Source: Rhodospirillales bacterium
GTDB taxonomy: Bacteria; Pseudomonadota; Alphaproteobacteria; Rhodospirillales; JAPHRK01
Assembly (NCBI GenBank): GCA_026196105.1
Contig: JAPHRK010000031.1
Location: 1 to 64,000 of the forward strand
Length of the DNA stretch: 64,000 bases
Reading direction: 5' to 3'
Under the pieces are notes generated by a model. The model ran no database searches and was not told the origin of the DNA. It saw nothing but the letters and a program-made list of their open reading frames with translations. A program made the translations under genes and the position numbers. Shown here piece after piece: positions 1 to 9,261 of this stretch. Numbering within the stretch: position 1 is the first letter of the stretch; every line of letters starts with the position of its first letter.

Positions 1-903
1 GCAGTGGCGCTCCATCCGCATAGAAAGAGTTTCAACTCCTTGAAGAAGATAGAAAGCATTGGTCGGACTCATGCAGGCGCCGAAGTCCCGAAGGCCTTCT
101 GCTCTGGCGCGCATGATAAAGGCCACAGGCCCATATTCTTCAGCAAAGTCCAAACCGTGATAACCAGCGTAAGGTTCAGTTAAAGTTGGGTATTTATCAG
201 CATGGGCTTCCCAATCAAAGGTCCCCCCGTCAACGATAGCGCCACCGATAGCGATACCATGACCGCCTAAGAATTTGGTGACCGAATGCATAATGATATC
301 AGCACCGAAATCACAAGGTTTCATCAGGTAAGGCGTGGTGAAAGTTGAATCGATCATAAGCGGGATACCATGCTTGTGGGCGATCTCTGCTACTGCTGGA
401 ACATTCATCACCTCAAGGCCAGGATTGCCAAGAACTTCACCGAGGATCAATCGGGTATCAGGAGTAATTGCTGCTTCAAAAGCTTTAGGGTTGCGGGGAT
501 CAACAAACGTTGTGTTGATGCCAAAGCGCGGCATGGTCAAAGCCAGCATATTGTTAGTGCCACCATAAACCCGACCAGAGCATACAATATGTCCGCCTTG
601 CCCCATCAAGGTAACAATAGCCAGATGCAATGCCGCTTGTCCGCTAGCCGTACAGACAGCCCCGACGCCGCCTTCTAGTGCAGATAATCGTTCTTCCAAA
701 ACCGAGACTGTCGGATTAGAAATACGAGAGTAGATATGACCAGGGCGCTCTAAGTTAAAGAGCTCTGCCGCATGGTCAACATCAGGGAAAACATAAGATG
801 TTGTTTGATGAATGGGGACGGCTCGAGAGCCAGTCGTTGGGTCCGGTTTCTGCCCTGCGTGGAGGGTCAATGTATCGAACTTCAAATATTTGGGATCAAC
901 CAA
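1..903 (-). CDS. metY: O-acetylhomoserine sulfhydrylase (5' part, runs off left edge)
   Basis: This is a PLP-dependent Cys/Met metabolism enzyme that makes homocysteine from O-acetylhomoserine and sulfide in the cytoplasm. About 300 codons are visible, starting VDPKYLKFDTLTLHAGQ, with the PLP lysine near residue 210 in SVTKFLGGHG. The family is usually about 430 residues, so the C-terminal third lies outside the window. No ATG fits the frame upstream. The start is a TTG at 903-901, preceded by AGGAG nine bases away (917-913). The identity rests on the long N-terminal match to the family; MetZ-type sulfhydrylases are less likely because of the characteristic N-terminus. The TTG start may keep translation low. 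Confidence 0.93.
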   Translation of the reverse strand, partial: MVDPKYLKFDTLTLHAGQKPDPTTGSRAVPIHQTTSYVFPDVDHAAELFNLERPGHIYSRISNPTVSVLEERLSALEGGVGAVCTASGQAALHLAIVTLMGQGGHIVCSGRVYGGTNNMLALTMPRFGINTTFVDPRNPKAFEAAITPDTRLILGEVLGNPGLEVMNVPAVAEIAHKHGIPLMIDSTFTTPYLMKPCDFGADIIMHSVTKFLGGHGIAIGGAIVDGGTFDWEAHADKYPTLTEPYAGYHGLDFAEEYGPVAFIMRARAEGLRDFGACMSPTNAFYLLQGVETLSMRMERHC

Positions 904-1100
904 TTTGGAACTCTCCTTATGCTGCTTTTGGCATAAGGAAGCATAAAAAGTTATAGAGCACAAACTAATTGGGGCCGCCTTATATGGCAGCCCCTTTTAT
1001 AGTCTAATTTCCTGTCAAACTCGCCTTAATAACTCGCCTGAGTCCCTCTAGCACGTGCACATTACCTAAATGAGTGACGCTTCGTCAAGTCAGGAAATTA
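904..1100 (-). promoter_or_regulatory. metY leader with hairpin and direct repeat
   Basis: This gene-free stretch lies between the DUF1192 terminator and metY. It contains a perfect 9-bp inverted repeat, 971-979 paired with 986-994 around a TTATAT loop, and two direct copies of AACTCGCCT (1018-1026 and 1031-1039) spaced 13 bp. Read toward metY the hairpin has no U-tract, so it is not a plain terminator in that direction. Alphaproteobacterial metY genes are often controlled by SAM-sensing RNAs, but I could not fit this leader to a SAM-II or SAM-V fold. A regulatory role is inferred. Confidence 0.35.
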
Positions 1101-1101
1101 C

Positions 1102-1131
1102 AAAAAAAACCGCCTTTCGTTAAAAAGGCGG
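1102..1131 (-). terminator. Rho-independent terminator for the DUF1192 gene
   Basis: An 8-bp stem (CCGCCTTT at 1110-1117 with AAAGGCGG at 1124-1131, loop CGTTAA) is followed on the minus strand by eight U residues (the A-run at 1102-1109). It sits about 140 bp downstream of the DUF1192 gene and insulates metY from it. Confidence 0.8.
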
Positions 1132-1271
1132 CAAGTTTGACAGGGAGGTATCCTCGTCAGAGGATTAGATGTAACTATCAACAATGGAGTTTCCATCTAT
1201 TTTTCATACTACAATCACACAGTTTAAAATTATCTTAACGAATAGAATGCTAGCCAAAGGCGTCTAAAATT

Positions 1272-1454
1272 TTATTTCTTAAAGAAAGATTCTGCGCCTT
1301 CTTTTGCTGCTTTCTTTTTAATAATCTCAGTTTCACACCGCCCGATTTCTTCTTTCAACTCATCAATGTACTCACCGATGGCCTCAACCGACATCACTTC
1401 AAGGTCCTTCATTGGTTTCTTTTTATTCTTCGGTTCTAAATCATCCCAATCCAT
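1272..1454 (-). CDS. DUF1192 family small protein
   Basis: This 60-residue protein has the typical layout of the alphaproteobacterial DUF1192 family: an acidic start MDWDDLEP, a basic patch KNKKKP, the core LEVMSVEAIGEYIDEL, a helical Glu/Lys-rich segment and the C-terminus ESFFKK. No biochemical role is established for the family. The start is supported by CGGAG six bases upstream. It is divergent from the quinone oxidoreductase gene, an arrangement common in this class. It is probably cytoplasmic, since no membrane segment or signal peptide is visible, and it likely forms a short coiled coil. Confidence 0.85.
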   Translation of the reverse strand: MDWDDLEPKNKKKPMKDLEVMSVEAIGEYIDELKEEIGRCETEIIKKKAAKEGAESFFKK

Positions 1455-1530
1455 TTTTTACTCCGTAGGTTTACGAGCCATAACTTTGTCTCCATATTAG
1501 GGGAAATATTTTAATTTCACGAGGCGAAAA

Positions 1531-2520
1531 ATGTCCAACATAATGAACTGTATAGAAATCACTGAACCTGGTGCCCCTGAAGTTTTGAAAGAAACTTCAA
1601 GGCCTATGCCAACTCCCTCTGCAGGTGAAGTTCTTATCAAGGTTGTTGTCGCGGGAGTTAATCGTCCAGACGTCCTGCAACGCCAAGGGGGATACCCTCC
1701 TCCTCCAGGGGCTTCCGACCTTCCAGGTTTAGAAATTGCCGGAGAAATTATTGCCCTAGGTGAAGATGTTGATAGCTTTGCTATTGGCGATGAAGTGTGT
1801 GCTTTGGTTACAGGCGGTGGCTATGCTGAATATTGCTCGGCCCCGGCTCTACAATGCCTACCCGTTCCAAAAGGGTTGAGCCTTTTTGAAGCCGCAGCAT
1901 TGCCTGAAACATTCTTTACGGTTTGGACTAACCTTTATCAGCGCGCCAACCTTCAAGCTGGAGAAACCCTTCTTGTCCATGGGGGCTCCAGCGGGATTGG
2001 GACTACAGCCTTACAGATGGCTTCTGCGCTTGGTGCACGAGTTATCACCACAGCAGGAAACGCTGAAAAATGCGATGCCTGTTTGCAGTTAGGGGCAGAA
2101 CGAACCGTTAATTATAAAGAAGAAGATTACGTGGAAGCCGTGAAAGAATTCACTGATGGCAAAGGGGTGAATGTGGTTCTTGATATGGTGGGGGGTGACT
2201 ATCTGCCCAAAAACATCAAATGCCTCGCCCAAGATGGTCGGCATGTTAATATTGCCTTCCTACAAGGCTCCAAGGTTGAGCTAAACTTCATGCCGATAAT
2301 GTTAAAACGCCTCACGCTTACCGGCTCTACTTTGCGAGCTCGCCCGGTTGAAGTGAAAGCCCAGATCGCGGAAGAACTCAAAGAAACCGTCTGGCCCTTG
2401 CTTGAAAGCGGCAAGATCAAACCCGTGATTCATTCGGTCTTTCCCCTCAGCAAAGCCTCTGAAGCCCATAAATTGATGGAAAGTAGCCAACATATTGGTA
2501 AAATTCTGTTAGAAGTTTAG
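1531..2520 (+). CDS. NAD(P)H quinone oxidoreductase, PIG3 family
   Basis: This 329-residue protein belongs to the zinc-independent medium-chain dehydrogenase/quinone reductase superfamily. An N-terminal GroES-like domain (VVAGVNRPDVLQRQGGYPPPPG, residues about 39-60, given here by position) is followed by a Rossmann domain whose nucleotide loop HGGSSGIG is at residues 150-157. The PPPPGASDLPGLEIAG signature is typical of the PIG3 subgroup (TIGR02824). The start ATG follows GAGG. It likely reduces quinones or other electrophiles with NADPH in the cytoplasm; the natural substrate is not evident. It is followed by trcR in the same direction, as in related genomes. Confidence 0.9.
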   Translation: MSNIMNCIEITEPGAPEVLKETSRPMPTPSAGEVLIKVVVAGVNRPDVLQRQGGYPPPPGASDLPGLEIAGEIIALGEDVDSFAIGDEVCALVTGGGYAEYCSAPALQCLPVPKGLSLFEAAALPETFFTVWTNLYQRANLQAGETLLVHGGSSGIGTTALQMASALGARVITTAGNAEKCDACLQLGAERTVNYKEEDYVEAVKEFTDGKGVNVVLDMVGGDYLPKNIKCLAQDGRHVNIAFLQGSKVELNFMPIMLKRLTLTGSTLRARPVEVKAQIAEELKETVWPLLESGKIKPVIHSVFPLSKASEAHKLMESSQHIGKILLEV

Positions 2521-2642
2521 GAATCTGGTAAGGAACATACTTGTTTTCGGCAAGCACGTACTATATTGCTATCAAGAGATGACGGACGACGTTCAAGTCC
2601 GTCTAAATTATTCCTAGAAAACAGAAGATAGAAGAGGCTGAC

Positions 2643-3278
2643 ATGGCCCAATTGCTCATGCCAAAAGCGACCGCAGTATGGTTGGTCGAAAACACCGCTC
2701 TCTCCTTTGAGCAGATCGCGGATTTTTGTGGACTCCACTCATTGGAAATCCAGGCTATTGCTGATGAAGAAGTTTCCATCGGCATGCGTGGTCTTGACCC
2801 CCTTGGAAACGGTCAAATAACCATGGAAGAAATTGAGCGTTGCCAAGCTGACCCTAAAGCTCGTTTGGTAATGTCGATCTCAAAAATTCCTGAGGTGAAT
2901 AAACGTCCCAAAGGGGCGCGTTACACTCCTGTTTCCAAACGTCAGGATCGTCCAAACGCAATTGCATGGCTGGTGAAAAATTACCCCGAAGTGACTGATT
3001 CACAAATCGGCAAACTTCTTGGTACCACCAAACCAACGATTACAGCCGTTCGTGATAAATCACATTGGAATTCAGCCAATCATAAGCCACAAAATCCGGC
3101 TCAAATTGGTCTTTGTTCTGTTGCTGACCTGGAAAAGGTTATCGCCATTGCAAGGGCAAAAGCTGGGACAACCCATGCCCCACGCCCTATAGAGTTTGAA
3201 ACCTCCGAATCAGAACCAATGAATGCTCTGGTTGAAGCTTCTATTGATGCTGCTTTCAAGAAAGAAGGCGGCAACTAG
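2643..3278 (+). CDS. trcR: Cell cycle transcriptional regulator TrcR (DUF1013)
   Basis: This 211-residue protein is conserved in Alphaproteobacteria. The N-terminus MAQLLMPKATAVWLVENTALSFEQIADFCGLH and a second helix-turn-helix-like block NAIAWLVKNYPEVTDSQIGKL (described here by features: both resemble DNA-binding helices) are diagnostic of DUF1013. The family name comes from a Caulobacter cell-cycle regulator; direct targets here are unknown. The start follows GAGG. A strong terminator sits 30 bp past the stop, so it probably ends a transcript that may begin at the quinone oxidoreductase. Confidence 0.88.
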   Translation: MAQLLMPKATAVWLVENTALSFEQIADFCGLHSLEIQAIADEEVSIGMRGLDPLGNGQITMEEIERCQADPKARLVMSISKIPEVNKRPKGARYTPVSKRQDRPNAIAWLVKNYPEVTDSQIGKLLGTTKPTITAVRDKSHWNSANHKPQNPAQIGLCSVADLEKVIAIARAKAGTTHAPRPIEFETSESEPMNALVEASIDAAFKKEGGN

Positions 3279-3307
3279 TAACTTCACTACAATCTAATTA
3301 ATTAAAA

Positions 3308-3341
3308 CCCCGTGACCTTCTGGTTGCGGGGTTTTGTTTTT
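3308..3341 (+). terminator. Rho-independent terminator after trcR
   Basis: A 10-bp stem (3308-3317 with 3322-3331, loop TTCT, two G-U wobbles) is followed by TTTTGTTTTT. The next reading frame stays open back into this hairpin, but its credible start is downstream at 3400. Confidence 0.9.
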
Positions 3342-3399
3342 GGTGAAGAGGAGTAATATCACTTTAATCAATCAAAATTTTCAAAATGTGAGAGGTCTC

Positions 3400-4464
3400 A
3401 TGCATGACACAGTAAAAGAGTATTACGGGAAAATTCTTCAAGGGTCGCAAGACCTCAAAACAGATGCCTGTTGCACTGCGGATGGAATGCCACGTCATAT
3501 CAAAACTATGCTGGCAGATATTCATGATGAAGTTTTAACACGCTATTATGGCTGTGGATTGATCTACCCCGACCACCTTGAAGGTGCTCGTATTCTTGAT
3601 CTCGGATGTGGGGCTGGAAGGGATTGCTATCTCCTGTCCAGACTTGTGGGGAAAGATGGCTATGTTGTCGGCGTCGACATGACGGCTGAACAACTGGAAG
3701 TCGCCAACCGACACTTAGATTGGCATATGGAAAAATACGGTTACGGAAAACCTAATCTTGAATTCCATACTGGTTATATTGAACGCTTAGATGAATTGGG
3801 CCTAGAACCTGAAAGCTTTGATATCATCGTCTCAAACTGTGTCATCAATCTCTCCCCTGACAAAGATGCTGTTTTACGAGGAGCTTTCAATTTACTCAAA
3901 CCTGGCGGAGAACTGTATTTCTCAGATGTATATTCTGACCGCCGAGTACCAAAACATCTATTAGATGACCCCGTTCTACATGGGGAATGCCTTTCTGGTG
4001 CTCTTTATTGGAATGACTTCCTCAACCTTGCTAAACGCACTGGGTTCAAAGACCCTCGATTGGTTGAAGACCGTCCACTCACGATTGATAATGAAGCCAT
4101 CCAGCAAAAACTCGGAAACATAGATTTCTATTCAGCCACCTATCGTCTTTTCAAATTAACAGGCCTTGAACATGCTTGCGAAGATTATGGACAAGCCGTG
4201 ATCTATAAAGGCGGTATACCCTATTGTGATGAAACCTTTGAGTTAGATGGTCATCATATTATTGAAAAAGGAAAAGTATTTCCTGTTTGTGGCAACACCT
4301 ATCGAATGCTCAACGAAACCCGTTTCCAGCCTTACTTCGACTTCTTAGGCACTTGGAATACTCACTTTGGTATATTCCCCGGCTGTGGCAGCTCAATACC
4401 TTTTGACACTGACAATGGTAAGAGTGGAGATGTAAATGCCGGGTCAGGTGAAAGCTGCTGCTAA
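3400..4464 (+). CDS. arsM: Arsenite S-adenosylmethionine methyltransferase-like protein
   Basis: This 354-residue protein would transfer methyl groups from SAM to trivalent arsenic in the cytoplasm. The SAM motif ILDLGCGAGRDC is at residues 65-76. Cysteines at 24-25 (DACC), 147 (SNCVINL) and 197 (GECLSGA) match the As(III)-binding set; the 50-residue spacing of the last two equals that of algal ArsM C174/C224. The protein ends in GESCC, which could add thiol ligands. The ATG at 3400 follows AGAGG closely. The frame is open to a TTG at 3334, but that lies inside the trcR terminator. No arsR, arsB or arsC gene is nearby, so it is an orphan resistance gene. Confidence 0.82.
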   Translation: MHDTVKEYYGKILQGSQDLKTDACCTADGMPRHIKTMLADIHDEVLTRYYGCGLIYPDHLEGARILDLGCGAGRDCYLLSRLVGKDGYVVGVDMTAEQLEVANRHLDWHMEKYGYGKPNLEFHTGYIERLDELGLEPESFDIIVSNCVINLSPDKDAVLRGAFNLLKPGGELYFSDVYSDRRVPKHLLDDPVLHGECLSGALYWNDFLNLAKRTGFKDPRLVEDRPLTIDNEAIQQKLGNIDFYSATYRLFKLTGLEHACEDYGQAVIYKGGIPYCDETFELDGHHIIEKGKVFPVCGNTYRMLNETRFQPYFDFLGTWNTHFGIFPGCGSSIPFDTDNGKSGDVNAGSGESCC

Positions 4465-4569
4465 ACTATTATAATCAATCATCCTCTCCTTGCTTTGCAC
4501 CCTTAAGAGCGTTTACGGTTAATCCTTAAAAGAACAGCCGACTTAAGAACAAGGCTAAGGAATAAAAAA

Positions 4570-7101
4570 GTGGATAATAAACACTCTATTTCTCTTCTAA
4601 ACGGGACATTTAAAGAGAAAGCATTAGAACAAAAATATAGAAGTGAAAATTGGGACCGTTGGGCCGCTGAAATTAAAGGGCCTGTGGTGGTTGCGGTTTT
4701 TCTCTATCTCACCTCCCTTTTTGTCGATTATATACGTTTTGGGGATGGTTCTTCCTTTGCCACGGCCCTTTTTGTAAAGCTAACCTCCTTCGGCCTCGTT
4801 TGTATTGCCGCATACCTGACAAAACGCCCAAGCAACCAAACTGTTATTGAGTTTACTCTATTTCTCGCAGCTTTGTTCGTCAGTGGCGGCTTGATGGTTT
4901 CAGCTATTTTGTCTCAAGAGAATTTAGCGTCTCATACGATTGCAGGCCTTCTTGGTATTCTTGCATATTACCTCTTCGTCCCTAATCGGTTGCTCTGGAC
5001 TGTTATAGCTAGTGTAAGTACATCAATTGCCTATCCCTATGTTGCTGCCCATTATTACAATAGCCAAATTAGCGAGCTTGTTAGTCTTGTCCTGATCTAC
5101 ACTGCTGCAAATGTTTTGGGGTATATAACGGTTGTTCGAATAAGGACACTTCATCGTAAAGAATATGTGGTCAGATCTAGTCTAAAACAAAAAATTAAAG
5201 AGCTACATGAGACCAACGAGAACCTCAGACAATCTCAAGATAATGTAGAGCACTTATTTGATTCAGCCCCTCTTCCCCTCGTCCTTGTCAGCACTGACAA
5301 TCCACAAATCATAAAAGCTAATGATGCCGCCAGGCGGTTTTTCTTAATCACAGACAAAACTTCTGGAGTTTATAAAACAACAGATTTCCTTCCCTTGCCA
5401 GAAAACAGGGCCGATCTTCGCCAAGCCCTAGCAACAAAGGGAGAAGTTCGTAATGTCATGATTCAATCTAAAAAAGCTGATGGTACAAAAGTTTGGGGAT
5501 TGGTCTCTGCTCTTCCCGTGACCTTTGGCGGAGAAAAGGCAAGGATGATTGCTTATGCCGACATTACTGAGCGACGGCGCGTTGAGGAAAGGTTGCGCAA
5601 CTCAGAAGAAGAGCTTCAAACCATTATCCATAACATGCCTGATGTTTTCTATAGGACAGATGCCGAAGGATATATCACCATTATCTCCCCAGCAACTACT
5701 GCGATTATTGGCTATACCCCTGAAGAGCTTCTAGGGAAGAAAATGTCTGACCTTTATGTCGACCCAGATGATCGAGTAAGGGTTATCCAAGAGCTTGTGG
5801 CTGCAAAAGGAAAAGCAATCCAAGTAGAAGCCTTCATGACCCGCAAAGACAAAAAAATTATTTGGGTTTCTACGCGTGCTTTCCTGAGACTCGATGAAGA
5901 CGGTAATATTCTTGGTGTGGAAGGAATCGCCCGAGATTTAACAGATAAAAAACAATTAGAAGATCGACTTCGTAATGCCCTTACCAAAGCAAGCGATGCA
6001 AACAAAGCGAAAAGTAAATTTTTAGCTGCTGCCAGTCATGACCTGCGCCAACCTTTACAAGCCCTGATGCTTTATGCAGGTGTCTTAAGTAGTAAGGCAA
6101 AAACCGATGAAGAAGCAAAAGTTGTCCATGAGTTAGAGAATGGCTTATCAACCATGTCTGAGCTTCTTGATGTTTTGCTCGATATTTCAAAACTTGAAGC
6201 TGGGGCTGTTATCCCGCAACTTAAGTCATTTAGCCTGAACAACCTCTGTGACCGTTTGTCAGCGAGGTTTATTCCAGTTGCGAATGAGAAAGGGATAAAT
6301 TTAAAGCTTGTTACCTCATCCCTTACAACCCATAGCGACCCAGTGCTTTTAGAGAGTATCCTGAGCAACCTCATAACCAATGCTATACGCTATACAGAAA
6401 CAGGTAAAATATTGGTGGGTTTTCGTCGCCGAGGGGAAAATATTCAAATCGGCGTATGGGATACAGGAATTGGAATTTCCCAGGAAGATAGAGGTAAAAT
6501 ATTTGATGACTTCTATCAAATTAACAATGAGGCACGGGACCGCCGCCAAGGGTTAGGACTAGGCCTTTCCATCGTTGACCGGACAATTAAACTTCTCAAT
6601 CACAGTCTCGCCTGGACATCAGAAGAAGGAAAAGGGTCATGCTTTATCGTAACAGTCCCCCTAGCTGACACTCTCCTTACTCAGGAAAGCGATACAGCAA
6701 TTTCTTTGCCTGATAACTTTGATGGAGTAATTTTACTTATTGATGACGATGAGAGCGTTCTTTTTGCCCTGTCATCTTTTCTCACTGAAACTGGTTTTAC
6801 GACCATTGAGGCAACCTCACAGGAAGAGGCTCTTTCAAAGCTTACAGAGGAGCCTGCGCTCATAATGGCCGACTATCGCCTATCTCAAGGAAACATAGGT
6901 ACGGATGCAATTGAGGCTGTTCAAAAGCATTTCAACAAGAAAATACCTGCAATTATTATTACAGGTGACACTGAGCCAGACCGGTTAAGCATCATTCAAT
7001 CGAGCAACTTCAAGCTCCTGCATAAGCCCATTGATCATCGTAAAATGCTGGAAGCGATAAAAGAAGAAATGCAGACAAAAAAAGAGCCCCCCACTGCTTA
7101 A
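4570..7101 (+). CDS. Membrane hybrid sensor histidine kinase/response regulator
   Basis: This is an 843-residue sensor. About six hydrophobic segments lie in residues 37-190. A short coiled coil leads into two PAS domains (about 225-335 and 345-460), then HisKA with the phospho-acceptor His490 in AAASHDLRQPLQ, an ATPase domain (N-box near LITNAIRYTETG) and a C-terminal receiver with the acidic pocket IDDDE near 723 and the probable acceptor Asp near 767 (MADYRL). The DLRQPL H-box groups it with PAS-rich hybrid kinases such as NahK. The start is GTG with AAGGA eight bases upstream. No output regulator is adjacent, so it probably signals through phosphotransfer to a distant partner. The signal sensed is unknown. 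Confidence 0.92.
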   Translation: MDNKHSISLLNGTFKEKALEQKYRSENWDRWAAEIKGPVVVAVFLYLTSLFVDYIRFGDGSSFATALFVKLTSFGLVCIAAYLTKRPSNQTVIEFTLFLAALFVSGGLMVSAILSQENLASHTIAGLLGILAYYLFVPNRLLWTVIASVSTSIAYPYVAAHYYNSQISELVSLVLIYTAANVLGYITVVRIRTLHRKEYVVRSSLKQKIKELHETNENLRQSQDNVEHLFDSAPLPLVLVSTDNPQIIKANDAARRFFLITDKTSGVYKTTDFLPLPENRADLRQALATKGEVRNVMIQSKKADGTKVWGLVSALPVTFGGEKARMIAYADITERRRVEERLRNSEEELQTIIHNMPDVFYRTDAEGYITIISPATTAIIGYTPEELLGKKMSDLYVDPDDRVRVIQELVAAKGKAIQVEAFMTRKDKKIIWVSTRAFLRLDEDGNILGVEGIARDLTDKKQLEDRLRNALTKASDANKAKSKFLAAASHDLRQPLQALMLYAGVLSSKAKTDEEAKVVHELENGLSTMSELLDVLLDISKLEAGAVIPQLKSFSLNNLCDRLSARFIPVANEKGINLKLVTSSLTTHSDPVLLESILSNLITNAIRYTETGKILVGFRRRGENIQIGVWDTGIGISQEDRGKIFDDFYQINNEARDRRQGLGLGLSIVDRTIKLLNHSLAWTSEEGKGSCFIVTVPLADTLLTQESDTAISLPDNFDGVILLIDDDESVLFALSSFLTETGFTTIEATSQEEALSKLTEEPALIMADYRLSQGNIGTDAIEAVQKHFNKKIPAIIITGDTEPDRLSIIQSSNFKLLHKPIDHRKMLEAIKEEMQTKKEPPTA

Positions 7102-7117
7102 ACAATGAAAGGCTCTT
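7082..7117. terminator. Bidirectional terminator between the hybrid kinase and prpE
   Basis: AAGAGCC (7082-7088) pairs with GGCTCTT (7111-7117). On the plus strand it is followed by CTCTTTT; on the minus strand by a run of eight U residues. The left arm lies within the last codons of the kinase gene, and the loop includes its stop codon. Confidence 0.65.
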
Positions 7118-7137
7118 CTCTTTTAAACTATTGGAGC

Positions 7138-9045
7138 TTAGCTACGGGCCTTGGAAAAACCAAGTCCTTGTAGAGCGTCATCAATTTCATCCAGAATTGC
7201 TGGATCGTCGATAGTTGCCGGAACTTTATGTTCCTCACAATCGGCAATCTTCTGCATAGTTCCCCTGAGGACCTTACCTGAACGGGTTTTAGGCAGACGC
7301 TTGACTGTTGTTGCTAATTTGAATGCTGCAACAGGACCGATTTTTTCACGGACCATCTTAACAACTTCTTTGACGATCTCGCCTTCTTCACGGTCAACGC
7401 CAGCGTTAAGAACGAGGAAACCAAGAGGAACTTGCCCCTTCATCTCATCAGCAACACCAATAACGGCACATTCAGCAACATCGGGATGATGGGCCAGAAC
7501 TTCTTCCATGCCACCTGTAGAGAGGCGGTGGCCTGCAACGTTGATGATGTCATCGGTACGAGCCATCACATAAACATAACCGTCTTCATCCATCATACCA
7601 GCATCAGACGTGGTGTAATAACCAGGGAATTCTGCCAGATATGAATCTCTGTAGCGCTGCTCAGCGTTCCAAAGGTTTGGCAAAGTTCCAGGAGGCAATG
7701 GAAGCTTAATGGCAATGGTACCAATCTCGCCTCGTTCTACTTCATTACACTCAGCGTCAAGAACCTGAATGTTCCAACCAGGGACGGCACAAGTTGGTGA
7801 GCCAGGTTTAACCGTGTACTGATGGAGCCCCATGCAGTTTGCGGCAATAGCCCATCCGGTTTCCGTTTGCCACCAGTGATCAATCACAGGAACCTTAAGT
7901 TTGGTTTCAGCCCAATCAAGGGTGTCCGGGTCAGTACGTTCGCCAGCCAAGAACAAGGTATCCAGGCATGAGATATCATACTTATCAAGGTATTCAGCAT
8001 TAGGATCTTGCTGTTTAATCGCCCGGAAAGCTGTTGGCGCTGTGAACAGAGCTTTAACATTATGCTCTTGAATCACCCGCCAGAAAGTTCCTGGATCAGG
8101 CGTCCCAACAGGTTTGCCTTCAAACATGATCGTCGTGTTGCCGTTCAACAATGGGGCATAAACGATGTAGCTGTGTCCAACGACCCAACCCACATCAGAA
8201 GCCGCCCAGAACACATCGCCGGGCTCCATATTATAAACGGTTTTCATGGACCACTTAAGGGCGACCATGTGACCACCATTATCACGAATAACACCTTTAG
8301 GCTGACCTGTGGTGCCTGAAGTGTAAAGAATATACAGAGGGTCAGTTGCAGCTACGGTGACGCACTCGGCTGGTTCAGCAGCATTTTCAGCTTCCATCCA
8401 ATCCACATCACGACCTTCGATCAAATCAGCCGTAACTTGTTCTCGTTGCAAGACAAGACAACTGGCAGGCTTATGCTTAGCAAGATCAATGGCTCCATCA
8501 AGCAACGGTTTGTATGCAATAACCCGACCTGGCTCGATACCACATGAAGCAGTAACAATAGCTTTCGGTGATGCGTCATCAATACGCACGGCTAGCTCGT
8601 TGGAAGCAAAGCCACCAAAGACCACCGAGTGCACGGCACCCAAACGAGCACAAGCCAACATGGCAATCGCCGCTTCCGGGACCATCGGCATGTAAACTAA
8701 TACCCGGTCACCTTTTTCAACACCATTGGCACGCAAAGCACCAGCAAATTTAGCAACCCTGTCGCGGAGTTCGCGGTAGGTATAAGTAGCTTGAGTTCCC
8801 CCGGTGATCGGGCTGTCATAAATCAGAGCGGCTTGATCGGCCCGCCCTTCTTCTACATGCCTGTCCAAGGCGTTGTAGCAAGTATTGCACTCAGCGCCAG
8901 TAAACCAGCGGTAAATTGGTGCATTGCTGTCATCAAGAACTTTGTCCCACTTTTTGGTCCAAATAATGTCTTCCGCGATTTCTCCCCAGAAACCTTCGGG
9001 ATCGTTTAGCGACTTGGCTAAAGCTTCTTCGTGGCGATTACTCAT
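7138..9045 (-). CDS. prpE: Propionate--CoA ligase
   Basis: This 635-residue ANL-superfamily enzyme activates propionate with ATP and CoA. The P-loop YTSGTTGQPKG is at residues 241-251, the core motif WWQTETG follows, and the catalytic C-terminal lysine is Lys591 in RSGK. Full-length similarity to PrpE (for example FWRVIQEHNVKALFTAPTAF, SPNGxxIxVLD-like region) favours propionyl-CoA over acetyl-CoA synthetase. Propionyl-CoA could feed methylmalonyl-CoA or supply C5 units for PHA, which fits the phaC locus in this window, but no prpBCD genes are adjacent. It is transcribed divergently from another acyl-CoA ligase. Confidence 0.93.
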   Translation of the reverse strand: MSNRHEEALAKSLNDPEGFWGEIAEDIIWTKKWDKVLDDSNAPIYRWFTGAECNTCYNALDRHVEEGRADQAALIYDSPITGGTQATYTYRELRDRVAKFAGALRANGVEKGDRVLVYMPMVPEAAIAMLACARLGAVHSVVFGGFASNELAVRIDDASPKAIVTASCGIEPGRVIAYKPLLDGAIDLAKHKPASCLVLQREQVTADLIEGRDVDWMEAENAAEPAECVTVAATDPLYILYTSGTTGQPKGVIRDNGGHMVALKWSMKTVYNMEPGDVFWAASDVGWVVGHSYIVYAPLLNGNTTIMFEGKPVGTPDPGTFWRVIQEHNVKALFTAPTAFRAIKQQDPNAEYLDKYDISCLDTLFLAGERTDPDTLDWAETKLKVPVIDHWWQTETGWAIAANCMGLHQYTVKPGSPTCAVPGWNIQVLDAECNEVERGEIGTIAIKLPLPPGTLPNLWNAEQRYRDSYLAEFPGYYTTSDAGMMDEDGYVYVMARTDDIINVAGHRLSTGGMEEVLAHHPDVAECAVIGVADEMKGQVPLGFLVLNAGVDREEGEIVKEVVKMVREKIGPVAAFKLATTVKRLPKTRSGKVLRGTMQKIADCEEHKVPATIDDPAILDEIDDALQGLGFSKARS

Positions 9046-9092
9046 GTCACTCCCTTTACAATGAGTCGTTGACCTTCAAGCGGCCTATATAT

Positions 9093-9113
9093 CCTACCGA
9101 GTATGTCGGCAGG
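9093..9113. promoter_or_regulatory. Imperfect palindrome in the prpE/acyl-CoA ligase divergent promoter region
   Basis: CCTACCGA (9093-9100) and TCGGCAGG (9106-9113) form an 8-bp inverted repeat with one mismatch around GTATG. It lies 48 bp upstream of prpE in the 216-bp divergent intergenic region. It could be an operator or a leader hairpin of prpE. No regulator gene is adjacent to suggest which protein would bind. Confidence 0.3.
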
Positions 9114-9261
9114 ACTTTTTTACAATATTTTTCACCCTTTCCTCCGCAAAAACGGCTGTATTGGCAGAACGCTTTGTGGCAATCTCTCTGCCGTTGCCTT
9201 TGCCTGAAGGGGAAGAGGCAATGTTCCAATATTTTAAAAGACAATCGACTAGGGGTTAGAA

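Noticed and set aside
904..1100. SAM-II or SAM-V riboswitch upstream of metY
   Set aside because: The conserved pseudoknot sequence elements could not be fitted; only a simple hairpin and a direct repeat are visible.
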